A DNA stretch of 64,000 bases, from NCBI RefSeq assembly GCF_014284365.1, contig NZ_JACOGG010000008.1:124001-188000 (forward strand), in the 5' to 3' direction. A program made the position numbers and the translations under genes. Below the pieces are notes generated by a model, which had not been told where the DNA came from, did no database searches, and was given only the letters and a program-made list of their open reading frames with translations. This DNA is from Cognatundibacterium rugosum. Its GTDB lineage: Bacteria; Pseudomonadota; Gammaproteobacteria; Burkholderiales; Burkholderiaceae_D. This document shows positions 38,074 to 46,245 of this stretch, in pieces (the stretch's first letter is position 1; each line of letters opens with the position of its first letter).

Positions 38074-38772
38074 TGGTAAAAATTTAAAGTTGGAATTTTA
38101 CTGGGCGATTTTAAAAAAACAAATTAGAGATGGACTTATAAATTATGCTTAAAATAATAGCAATTTAATTGAAGTATTTTAGATTTGAAATGCAAAATTT
38201 AGATTTGAAAGAACGTAAAAAATATTGAAAATTTACATAAATGTTACCTGTAATTTGCTAATTAAATACCTGAATAATACTTAAAAATTACTAAAATATT
38301 CTTGTGAATATTTACTATGAAATATAGGTGTAGATAATCGAGAATGAATAGATTTGATGAATACAAGAGAAGCACGAGTAAAAATATACATGATTAAAGA
38401 TTTTACGGGGATGAAAATTTTAATGATGCAGAAATTGATGGTAGTTAAAAACTCTTCTGGTAACAGTTTTGAACACGAAAAATCAATCTTTTTTTGAATC
38501 CTGAAGAAGATACAGTAGCCATTGCATCTTGAGTCAAGGGCTGCATTGTTAACTGCAAACGTAACTTGAATAAACAGATTGGTTTTTAAAAAACAAAATG
38601 TAATTTGGTTTTAATTTGTTTTTTTGATTTTCGTTGCTTTGGATAAGTGCAAGAAAAAGGAGGGTAAGGGGCTAATCTTTGCCATCTTTTCTGTAAAAAA
38701 ATAACAACTGATCTGATGTTGTGGCGGAGAAATTACGCTCGCGTCCAATACTTTTAAATTTCAGGAGTTATC
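38074..38772. other. AT-rich intergenic region, 699 bp
   Basis: No gene of reasonable length. Very AT-rich; holds two direct copies of tttagatttgaaa at 38178-38190 and 38198-38210, spaced exactly 20 bp (two helical turns), suitable for a dimeric regulator or a replication initiator. Between divergent genes (integrase-like leftward, AlpA-like rightward), so it likely carries both promoters. Confidence 0.5.
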
Positions 38773-39039
38773 ATGAATTCATCCTCACAATTTCGACTAC
38801 TTCGGCGCTCCCAAGTAGAGGCACTGACTGGACTAAAAAGAAGTAGTATTTACGGCCGACTAAATCCGAATTGCAAACAGTTTGACGAAACTTTCCCAAA
38901 ACCAATTTCCTTATCCGCAACTAACCATGGCAGTGTTGCTTGGTTGGAGGTTGAAGTTACGGCGTGGATTGAAAGCAGAATTATGGCTAGCCGGGGAAAT
39001 TTGGATGTAATTTTGCCTGGCAGTGTGCTAAGTCGGTAG
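38773..39039 (+). CDS. AlpA-family phage regulatory protein
   Basis: 88 residues with the MerR-like AlpA DNA-binding fold: RLLRRSQVEALTGLKRSSIYGRL (helix-turn-helix), then FPKPISLS and AWLEVEVTAWIESRI. AlpA-type proteins activate integrase or excision genes of satellites and prophages. Start ATG 38773 with aggag upstream. Placed divergent from the integrase-like gene and upstream of a Gp2-like gene, as in inovirus-like or satellite modules. Confidence 0.85.
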   Translation: MNSSSQFRLLRRSQVEALTGLKRSSIYGRLNPNCKQFDETFPKPISLSATNHGSVAWLEVEVTAWIESRIMASRGNLDVILPGSVLSR

Positions 39040-39513
39040 GGTTGCGTATTTTAAAAAGTCTCATTTTTATATTGCTAAAAATAAAATATTAGCCGGCGCA
39101 GCGGAGGTATTTTCAGAAGAGACTTTTCGGTTATTTATGTTATTTAACTATCAAATATCTATTGATATTAATAAGCAGACTTCATGTCGAATGAATTACT
39201 AAGCAGATTCACTCATTGAACAGTCTCTGATTAATTAGGTAATTTTCATATAGCATTAGACATCTGTGAGGATGCCGGCATCCAAGCCGAGTATGTTCAC
39301 CCTCCATTTCGACTGCATATTTTCATAGCGGTCACATCACATGTCGCCTCGATAGAGACTACAGCGACTTACACACACGAAACCCAATTACGTCAATAAA
39401 TTTTATTTATTTTCTTTGCAATATTGCGAAGAGGATAGTTTGCATCTATTGATTTTTACATCGTGACTATCTATGAGGGCCGTACCAGGGGTATTGGCTT
39501 GAAAGGAACACTT
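39040..39513. other. AT-rich intergenic region, 474 bp
   Basis: Between the AlpA-like and Gp2-like genes. No convincing gene, RNA or repeat seen; likely holds the Gp2 promoter. Confidence 0.4.
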
Positions 39514-40596
39514 ATGACTTTTTTTCAATCCAGCAATATGGGAATAAGCGCAACGGACACTCAAAACTTATTTTTCAGTCAGCAACTGGCATCACACTCG
39601 CCGACGGCGATGCTATCGGCGTTAGAGCAGTTTCTATTGCAAGTATCGCTTCATCAAGAAAGTGATCAATGTGACGGAGAATATCAAAAATGGCTCCATC
39701 TGCAGTTTCAATACATGCCTCAGTATTTAAAGACGCTAATGACTCTTCCTTCGGAGTATGAGTATTCCGCTTACCTAAACATACTGGCTGATTGTTGCCG
39801 TATGTTGGAGTTGACTCGAATGAGGTGCATCTTAGGTACGCCTTCTGGTCAAATGCTTCGGAAGTATGAATTTGTCGAGACCAGGCTTACTCTGCAGACT
39901 TTTAAGGAGCTGGTTTGGGTAATAAGGGGCCGTTATCAAACTCAGATATTTCGATCGGCTCAAGCTGCAAGGCGACGTGAAATCAACGTGAGATACCAGG
40001 AATACCGTCAATACGTAAATACATTGTTCGAACAAAACGACCGCTTAATTGTTATTCGTGTTGACTTAGGTTATTCCGCCGAACAGGCTGGGAAAATAGA
40101 TTTTGAGATGGCATCGGATGATATCGATCGACTACTGGCAAATCGCCGATGGAACAAGTTGTTTGATCATCAGAAGGGTTACATTATTAAAACTGAATTC
40201 GGTATTGAAAAAGGGATTCATTTTCATGCCTTATTCTTTTTTAATGGATCTGAACGCAACGGTAGTTCTCACGTCCATCTTGCACAGAAAATAGGTGATT
40301 ACTGGAAAGAGATAATCACACATGGGAGGGGTATTTACTGGAATTCCAATGCGCAAATCAATGATTTCGTTCGCCTGGGAAACTGTGGGATTGGTCTAAT
40401 TCATTGGCGCGATGAAAAGTTACGCCAGAACCTTTTGGACCATGTCTTGGGATACTTCTTTAAAGACGATCAATTTTTTAAACCCAAGGGTACTGGCAAG
40501 TATAAGTTATTCCGAAAGGGCCAATATTCATCCCGGGGAACAAAGAAGTTGGGACGACCTCGTCATGGCAACGATACTGTTGATCGGATGTTTTAA
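39514..40596 (+). CDS. Inovirus Gp2 / YagK-YfjJ-type replication protein
   Basis: About 360 residues. The core matches the YagK/YfjJ (inovirus-type Gp2) domain, a relative of HUH replication initiators: GYIIKTEFGIEKGIHFHALFFFNG carries the HUH-like HFH pair, and IGDYWKEIITHGRG supplies nearby Tyr. The C-terminus is basic. Start taken at ATG 39514 with aaagga 6 bases upstream, not the GTG at 39463. Probably nicks DNA for rolling-circle replication of a phage-like or satellite element; function inferred from the family. Confidence 0.82.
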   Translation: MTFFQSSNMGISATDTQNLFFSQQLASHSPTAMLSALEQFLLQVSLHQESDQCDGEYQKWLHLQFQYMPQYLKTLMTLPSEYEYSAYLNILADCCRMLELTRMRCILGTPSGQMLRKYEFVETRLTLQTFKELVWVIRGRYQTQIFRSAQAARRREINVRYQEYRQYVNTLFEQNDRLIVIRVDLGYSAEQAGKIDFEMASDDIDRLLANRRWNKLFDHQKGYIIKTEFGIEKGIHFHALFFFNGSERNGSSHVHLAQKIGDYWKEIITHGRGIYWNSNAQINDFVRLGNCGIGLIHWRDEKLRQNLLDHVLGYFFKDDQFFKPKGTGKYKLFRKGQYSSRGTKKLGRPRHGNDTVDRMF

Positions 40597-40618
40597 CCGT
40601 ATCTGGATAGGCATTTGT

Positions 40619-40652
40619 ATAGATAGAAGAGCAGCTGCGCTCTTCTATCTAT
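40619..40652. repeat. Perfect 14-bp inverted repeat after the Gp2-like gene
   Basis: Arms atagatagaagagc and gctcttctatctat enclose agctgc. It begins 22 bases after the stop. No T tract follows, so it may terminate transcription, or be a replication or recombination hairpin of the element. Confidence 0.7.
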
Positions 40653-40763
40653 GGAGCTAACCAAAAGCCACACAAACTTATTTTCACCAAAAAGTGTGTG
40701 TATTCACGCAAAATCTTTGGAAGAAATCAGGCTGTATCATGTATTGGATAATAAATCGATAGC

Positions 40764-40796
40764 GTAAGCAGCGAACATTATGCTGGCGCTGCTTAC
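40764..40796. repeat. 10-bp inverted repeat at the end of the lipoprotein gene
   Basis: Arms gtaagcagcg (40764-40773) and cgctgcttac (40787-40796) with a 13-base loop, overlapping the stop codon of the leftward lipoprotein gene. May be a terminator, though without a T run. Confidence 0.5.
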
Positions 40797-41740
40797 ATTG
40801 GTTTGCCATCTTTACTCAGCACACCATTTTCTAAAACGTAAACCACCCGTTTTTGTGCAGCTGCACGTTTTTCTTGTTCGGATTCGGCTGGCCCCAAGAA
40901 ACCGGCGAATGTCATTGTTAGTTTGCTTCCTTGCTGTTCTAGCTGGTATAGGTCGGAGCATGTTCCGAAGGTTTTCGTAACTGTTGCGCCGGCTTGGGTC
41001 AGCTGTACAAAAATATATACAGCTGGACAGGCAGTACCACCCGTATTTTGAACAAGTACGATGTCTTGATCTGCAAACGATTTTTTATCCAGAAATGACA
41101 AGCTGTTGTTCCCTTCTACGACAGGTTCCGTCAATTTACCGTTGAATAACAGCTTATTCTCTTCGTTGACTGACAAGGTGCCGTAACGGGTAGGCATTGA
41201 TGCTGAGTCAATCGGATTCTTAGCTGCCTGCTGGGCTAAGTAGAGGCGTTCTACGTAAGGTAAGCTAGACTGCTCGCCTAGATTGCCTGTAATTGATGTG
41301 GCGTTCAGCGCTACTTGAGCTAACGTACTCACAAAGGGTGACTTATCGTTGAGTTGCACAATCCAGTTTGGAGGTCCTGGATCTTCGGTCGCTTGCGTGT
41401 TGTATGTGATTCTATCGGATATTTGCTTAGGAATACTGCTGGCGCTGGCGGTTACTCTTGCTTGGCAAGTATATTTCTTCATATCTGAGTTGTAGCCATC
41501 AGAAGTAATTTCAGACAAGGTCAGTGTAATGCCATTAAGGAAACCTTGGAATTCAGGTTGATTGGCAATGCGATCTCCAAAAGGAAGCTTTCGTGCTTCA
41601 TTTTCTATTTGCTCTATCATGACTTTGCGTAATTCCGTTTGCGTTGATTCGTCGCCACACGTGGGTGGCTTAGATTGGCAGGCCGTCATGAGCAACGCAG
41701 CGATTAGCCCGAAAGCCGGTATTTGAAATTTTCGAAACAT
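40793..41740 (-). CDS. Lipoprotein of unknown function
   Basis: About 315 residues. The lipobox LLMTAC gives a lipidated Cys near residue 21; the mature protein has several Cys (CGD, TCQ, CPA, CSDL) that could form disulfides. No known family recognised. Start taken at ATG 41740 (MFRKFQIPAF) preceded by gagga, not the TTG at 41755. First of a leftward group with the next two genes. Confidence 0.7.
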   Translation of the reverse strand: MFRKFQIPAFGLIAALLMTACQSKPPTCGDESTQTELRKVMIEQIENEARKLPFGDRIANQPEFQGFLNGITLTLSEITSDGYNSDMKKYTCQARVTASASSIPKQISDRITYNTQATEDPGPPNWIVQLNDKSPFVSTLAQVALNATSITGNLGEQSSLPYVERLYLAQQAAKNPIDSASMPTRYGTLSVNEENKLLFNGKLTEPVVEGNNSLSFLDKKSFADQDIVLVQNTGGTACPAVYIFVQLTQAGATVTKTFGTCSDLYQLEQQGSKLTMTFAGFLGPAESEQEKRAAAQKRVVYVLENGVLSKDGKPM

Positions 41741-41786
41741 AAAAAAGTTCCTCAAGAAAGAATGGGTATTTCTGAGTATGCCAAAC

Positions 41787-42677
41787 TCACATTTGATTCT
41801 GACCAGTCAAGATTTTTTGACGACGTAAGACCTCGGGCAAATCGTTGATACAGTAATTGATATAGAAAATAGTAAAAAAGAATGTATAGACTGGATTCAT
41901 TCGTAGATCAATTTTGAATGTGTTCAGTGCATAGTTTTGTAAGGCACTTTTGGCACGGAATGCCCAGATAAGAAAGAGAATAGAGCCGACAATGTAAGCG
42001 CCAAAAAACATCAAAATAGCGCTCTTATCACGTGCATCTCTGAGTGCCAGACAGATGCCGGTAAAGATCGCCATCCAGACAATATATTTCATATTAATGG
42101 TCTGTTTCTTTGTAATCCGATTAAACGTATCGTGGTGGCGTGTTAGCCATAACAATGGATAAAGTCCGGATGTAACGATTGTCAGTAATATGAGATGTAA
42201 AGTTTTCGTTTGGATTTCATCCTTCAGTTCTGCCGCATCGTGTTTGGCAGGTTCGGTCGCCATTGATGACGTAGGTTGTTTTTCCTTAGCGGAAAATTGG
42301 GTTGACGAGGTACTTTCGTAGGCTGGAGGGGGCGAAGCCGCATTATGCTTTGCAGCGAATGAGCCATGTTCCGGTAGCACGATTTCAATTGATTGGATTT
42401 GTACATCATCTGCTTGAATTTCGCAGACGCCCCCAGCGGCTTCAATCGCAATTTGATAGTTTCGGGCAGCATTCTCCGAGATGGACTTTTTGATCGTGTA
42501 GCTTGGTAACGCAAGCAAGCTGTCAATTTGTTCCACTGATACTTTAAATAAGCTGGCAAGTTGAGCTATTGCTACTGCTGGATCGACATCATCCCGCAAT
42601 CCTTTAAACAGAATACTGAACGATGCTTGAGAGGTGGACGTACTTTTTGAGGTTGGGGTGTGTATGTTCGAATCCAT
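41787..42677 (-). CDS. Membrane protein with L7/L12-like N-terminus and DUF4234-like C-terminus
   Basis: About 296 residues. The N-terminal 90 residues (LFKVSVEQIDSLLALPSYTIKKSISENAARNYQIAIEAAGG) look like the small helical domain that some membrane proteins share with ribosomal-L7/L12-type folds. A Ser/Pro-rich linker follows, then several TM helices (LILLTIVTSGLYPLLWL; YIVWMAIFTGICLAL; ILMFFGAYIVGSILFLIWAF), resembling DUF4234. Function unknown. Confidence 0.6.
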   Translation of the reverse strand: MDSNIHTPTSKSTSTSQASFSILFKGLRDDVDPAVAIAQLASLFKVSVEQIDSLLALPSYTIKKSISENAARNYQIAIEAAGGVCEIQADDVQIQSIEIVLPEHGSFAAKHNAASPPPAYESTSSTQFSAKEKQPTSSMATEPAKHDAAELKDEIQTKTLHLILLTIVTSGLYPLLWLTRHHDTFNRITKKQTINMKYIVWMAIFTGICLALRDARDKSAILMFFGAYIVGSILFLIWAFRAKSALQNYALNTFKIDLRMNPVYTFFFTIFYINYCINDLPEVLRRQKILTGQNQM

Positions 42678-42795
42678 GGGTTTCTTTCAGTTAAAGGTCC
42701 GCAGCAGAACGTGGCGTCCCTGTACATGCAAGACGCAATGTACGCGTAAGTTGTTGATGTTTTGAGTGTATTGGTGTGGAGCTGCCGTCAAGCAG

Positions 42796-43122
42796 CTAGA
42801 AACTGAAGGTAAAACTACCTTCATCTGTTTCGACTTCAATTTCTTTGATTTCGCAGCCTGGGCTCTGAAAATACGCATGTTGTCCGAACCTTAGTGATTT
42901 CGATCCCCCAGTTACTTTGCAATTTCCTCGATTGACTTCGATGGAGTTGACTTTGACTTCGTCTACCTTCGCGGTGACGTAAATTCCGGTTAGGGATAGA
43001 ACGCCGATTGGAGAGGAGTAGGGGGTGGACTTTAGTTCTACTTCAATTGGTGATTCAGCAGTACATCCTATTAAAGTAATTGTGGAAAGTATGCAAATAA
43101 ACAACATTTCAAATTTAAACAT
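42796..43122 (-). CDS. Small lipoprotein of unknown function
   Basis: About 108 residues; signal MFKFEMLFICILSTITLIGC with a lipobox (LIGC). The mature part is beta-rich with no recognised domain. Start chosen at ATG 43122, the codon that gives a sensible signal peptide. Confidence 0.6.
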   Translation of the reverse strand: MFKFEMLFICILSTITLIGCTAESPIEVELKSTPYSSPIGVLSLTGIYVTAKVDEVKVNSIEVNRGNCKVTGGSKSLRFGQHAYFQSPGCEIKEIEVETDEGSFTFSF

Positions 43123-43348
43123 GTATTTGGCCTTTCTTTTCCATTTAGCTTGATAAGCAATCAACATCGATTTTTAAAACCTGATGTGTGTAGAGAACGA
43201 CTACAAAATTGGCTGTAGTCGATCTATTTAAATTAACAATTAAGGTTTAATTAAAATTGTAACCTAAAACATCACAATGTGATTAATTGAGTCATGTCCA
43301 TATTCCGTCTTTGAACTGATCATTACGGGAAAGTGCAAAAGGCTGTAA

Positions 43349-43705
43349 ATGGACAATTTTCAGAAAACTATATTTGTGAAGGCAATAGGGGAGGCTCTCT
43401 CAGCTCGGAGAGTTGCTAAGGGTTTGTCACAAGAAAGAGTTGCTGAAATCTTAGGAATTAGCAGAGAAGCTGTTTCTAGAATGGAAACGGGTGTAGCAGT
43501 TCCTTCAATTGTCCGGATTGCTGAGTTAGCTAACATTTTCGAATGTAGCATAGAGGAATTGATAACAAAGGGATCTAGTCGTCAATTAGATCAAGGGCGT
43601 CAATTAGCAATGCTATTTGATGGGCTATCTCACGAACACAGAGTTGTCATATTGCAGGCAATTGAGAGTCTTATTACTGGTTTATCGCTAAACAAGTTGA
43701 AGTGA
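43349..43705 (+). CDS. XRE-family transcriptional regulator
   Basis: About 118 residues. Cro/CI-type helix-turn-helix near 13-67: ALSARRVAKGLSQERVAEILGISREAVSRMETG, then VPSIVRIAELANIFECSIEEL. A short C-terminal helix (HEHRVVILQAIESLITGL) may dimerise. Stands divergent from the lipoprotein group, which it may control. Confidence 0.88.
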   Translation: MDNFQKTIFVKAIGEALSARRVAKGLSQERVAEILGISREAVSRMETGVAVPSIVRIAELANIFECSIEELITKGSSRQLDQGRQLAMLFDGLSHEHRVVILQAIESLITGLSLNKLK

Positions 43706-43764
43706 TTTTTGAGTTTGTTTAGTTATTTAGCTGCTTTTTTTTGAGTGACTAAATACTTTTTCAG

Positions 43765-44118
43765 TTAGTAATCATCCGGTAATAATAACGTGGTGACGCT
43801 TCGATCAGCTTCCGTAATGAGCCACACAATTTGTCCATTAAGCTCAATTTCATAGCTTGATATTATTGCCCCTCCAAGCCGTGCTGCTTCGTTGTTCGCC
43901 GCACGACCCTCCTCATGCACAAGGCCCCAGTCGCCAGATTGGTGGCGACGTAGCAAATCTAAAATTAGAACATGGTTATCCTTAAAGGAATTTAGCGCGT
44001 TTTGTGTTGCGACTATTTTTCCCAGCGGAAGAGAAACTGGATTGCTCTGCTGTGATGAATCGGGCATCGTAGATAAGCTGTGTGTCGGCGGCAATAATAA
44101 TGCACAAAGATTTGACAT
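43765..44118 (-). CDS. Small plasmid/island-type protein (often mislabelled type I restriction subunit M)
   Basis: About 117 residues; the segment LPLGKIVATQNALNSFKDN...LDLLRRHQSGDWGLVHEEGRAANNEAARLGGAIISSYEIELNGQIVWLITEADRSVTTLLLPDDY is a well-known mobile-element protein of unknown function. Perfect aaggag site before ATG 44118. Near the DUF932 gene, its usual company. Confidence 0.8.
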   Translation of the reverse strand: MSNLCALLLPPTHSLSTMPDSSQQSNPVSLPLGKIVATQNALNSFKDNHVLILDLLRRHQSGDWGLVHEEGRAANNEAARLGGAIISSYEIELNGQIVWLITEADRSVTTLLLPDDY

Positions 44119-44170
44119 GATTTCTCCTTATAAGAAGCGCTGAATTAATTGAAAGCCAAAAGTTTCAGGC

Positions 44171-44205
44171 AAAAGAAAATGCCCGGCGATTTTGGTTGCC
44201 GGGCA
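44171..44205 (-). terminator. Rho-independent terminator downstream of the DUF932 gene
   Basis: On the minus strand the stem tgcccggc / gccgggca (44205 to 44180) is followed by attttctttt. Right place to end the leftward DUF932 transcript. Confidence 0.75.
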
Positions 44206-44321
44206 GCGGGTTGCGTTTGCAGTTTTTTGTGTCCCAAATACGCGTAAAGGCACTTTTTATCGTGTTGTTCGGTTGTTGCGAACCTGCCTTTTCAAACAGC
44301 GTTAGGGATGGAATGAAAGGC

Positions 44322-45278
44322 TTAAAGTACTAATTGCCATGCTTCATCCAACGCCTTTTGCTTAAGGTTAGCACCTTGACCAAACCACGCTGAGTCACGT
44401 CGATGATCAGCGCTTCTGGCACGTCGCTCATGGTCAACAAACTGGGTGACTGCATTCAGCAAGCCAAATGCCGTAGATTTTGACGAGCTTAGTTCAGCAC
44501 CTTTGCCTTGCCCTTCATACAGTGTCAACACACTCTTCATAGCACGTGCGTTTATCTGTTTTTCTGTACCGTTATTGGCGTCGTTAAATAATTTCAGTAG
44601 AAACCGATCTGCTTCATTTGCAGTTAATTTTCGTCCTGAGAGGACTTTCATTCTGTGTATAAAAGTGTCCCAGGATGGAATTGAGATGCCAAGTTGTTGT
44701 TTCACTGCGGCTGCATTAAAGTTGGTGTTGTGAGGTACCTTTATCGCACCAATACCGTTGTCAAGTGAGATAGCAAGCGTGTTATTGCAAACGACACGGA
44801 TGCTGGTAAATTGGGCAGTCGTGGCTAATGTTCCGTCACAGCCGGTTGCTAATAACAGATAGGCGTGCATGAGATCATTGCCTTTAACAAAGGACGATTT
44901 ATTGGTCCGTGCCAGTGCCCATAATTTCCGACCACCTTTCATTACTCCAGCTGTCTCCAGTTCAAAACCAGCCATTTCAGTTAAGTCGCGGTAGAACTCA
45001 AGAATTTGACTGGGTTGTACAACTTGATACCGCGCTGAAACGATCGATAGTGGGGATCCGTTGTCTGATCTGTACAATACTTTTTGTTCCGGAAACGATG
45101 AAATTGATTTCATCTCATGCGATTTCATAGAAAATTGCACCGGTGCTTCCTGGATCGTGAAGTTCAATCCTGATTGCTGAGACCAGACTTCAATTGGCTG
45201 ATTTGGTGTTAATTGTTGACCTAGCTGATGCCAGGGGGTGGCATTCACATATGCCATGGATTCAATTTGATGTGACAT
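44322..45278 (-). CDS. DUF932 (phage/plasmid-like) protein
   Basis: About 318 residues. Begins MSHQIESMAYVNATPWHQLGQ, with DNGSPLSIVSARYQVVQPSQILEFYRDLTEMAGFELETAGVMKGGRKLWALAR and the conserved CDGTLATTAQFTSIRVVCNNTL block. Such proteins are widespread on plasmids and islands; function not known. Start ATG 45278 with aagga. Confidence 0.88.
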   Translation of the reverse strand: MSHQIESMAYVNATPWHQLGQQLTPNQPIEVWSQQSGLNFTIQEAPVQFSMKSHEMKSISSFPEQKVLYRSDNGSPLSIVSARYQVVQPSQILEFYRDLTEMAGFELETAGVMKGGRKLWALARTNKSSFVKGNDLMHAYLLLATGCDGTLATTAQFTSIRVVCNNTLAISLDNGIGAIKVPHNTNFNAAAVKQQLGISIPSWDTFIHRMKVLSGRKLTANEADRFLLKLFNDANNGTEKQINARAMKSVLTLYEGQGKGAELSSSKSTAFGLLNAVTQFVDHERRARSADHRRDSAWFGQGANLKQKALDEAWQLVL

Positions 45279-45473
45279 TGTTTTTTCCTTCAGGCATGCC
45301 TGTAACGAATCAACTCACTGCCTAAATGGGTTGGCAAGAGTTAAGGAGTTATTCAAGTGGGAATTGATATTCAGTGAATCTACGAAACGTATTCTGTTTT
45401 GTAGTGCTTCTAGAGTGCTGTGAATCCAACGTCAGCATGGTTTTTCGACGATGGATGGGGTAGGGAAGAGGAG

Positions 45474-45824
45474 TTACTGATCTGAGGACGATGTACCGCC
45501 CGCCAGATGAAATTGATGCTGGCAATTAAGACAAACATAATTGTCTAGAACATGGTCATCAACCACATCTCCCAATTTTGCACCAGCAATACAGCCGCTC
45601 GATCCGCCTAACAATCCACCAAGCAGAGCACCAGCCAATCCGCCGACTAATGCACCTGCTGGTCCAGCTACTAGTCCTATACTTGCACCTAGTTCGGCCC
45701 CACCTGCTGCACTGGCGGCACCAACAGCAGCGCCAGCAACAGCACCAGTTTTACCGCCAACTTTACGACCAACGTGACGAGCTTCGATTAAAGTTGATTT
45801 GCATTTTGGGCATTGGTTTTTCAT
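45474..45824 (-). CDS. Zinc-ribbon / glycine-zipper protein
   Basis: About 116 residues. N-terminal CPKCKS and a C-terminal CLNCQH pair form a split zinc ribbon; between them lies a Gly/Ala-rich stretch (GAVAGAAVGAASAAGGAELGAS...GGLAGALLGGLLGG) with a glycine-zipper pattern that could insert into membranes or self-assemble. Function unknown. Often near DUF932 genes in islands. Confidence 0.7.
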   Translation of the reverse strand: MKNQCPKCKSTLIEARHVGRKVGGKTGAVAGAAVGAASAAGGAELGASIGLVAGPAGALVGGLAGALLGGLLGGSSGCIAGAKLGDVVDDHVLDNYVCLNCQHQFHLAGGTSSSDQ

Positions 45825-46245
45825 GACATTCCTTCAATATAAAATTTGTTGATTGGGTTATGTAGAATCAGTCTCAGTAGCGAAAGGTTTTCTCCGCTCA
45901 TATTGAGGATATATATTTGAAAATTTTTAACTTTCCACGATCCAAATTGTTATTCACCCATCATGGAGATTGGAGACAAAGTTTAGTCGTGCAAATTTAT
46001 TTCAGTAGTCAATGCTTTCATTTGTAATGATGTAAATGCCGTTTTTTGGATTACTATACTCATAATTTAATTATTGAAATATTAATGCATTACTTCCCGT
46101 ATAAATACAAAGCTAATTGTTGGCTTTATGGCCGGCAATACGATAAAATTCGATGCTTTTGTGAAAATATGACAACGATAGAATGCGTTCGGAGCTAGCG
46201 GGAATCTGTTAAGTCGAAACAAGTTCGTATTTAGGAATTCAATTG
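45825..46245. other. AT-rich region between mobile module and defence cluster, 421 bp
   Basis: No gene seen. Likely carries the promoter of the defence cluster. Base composition changes sharply from here to the GC-rich gene that follows. Confidence 0.45.
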
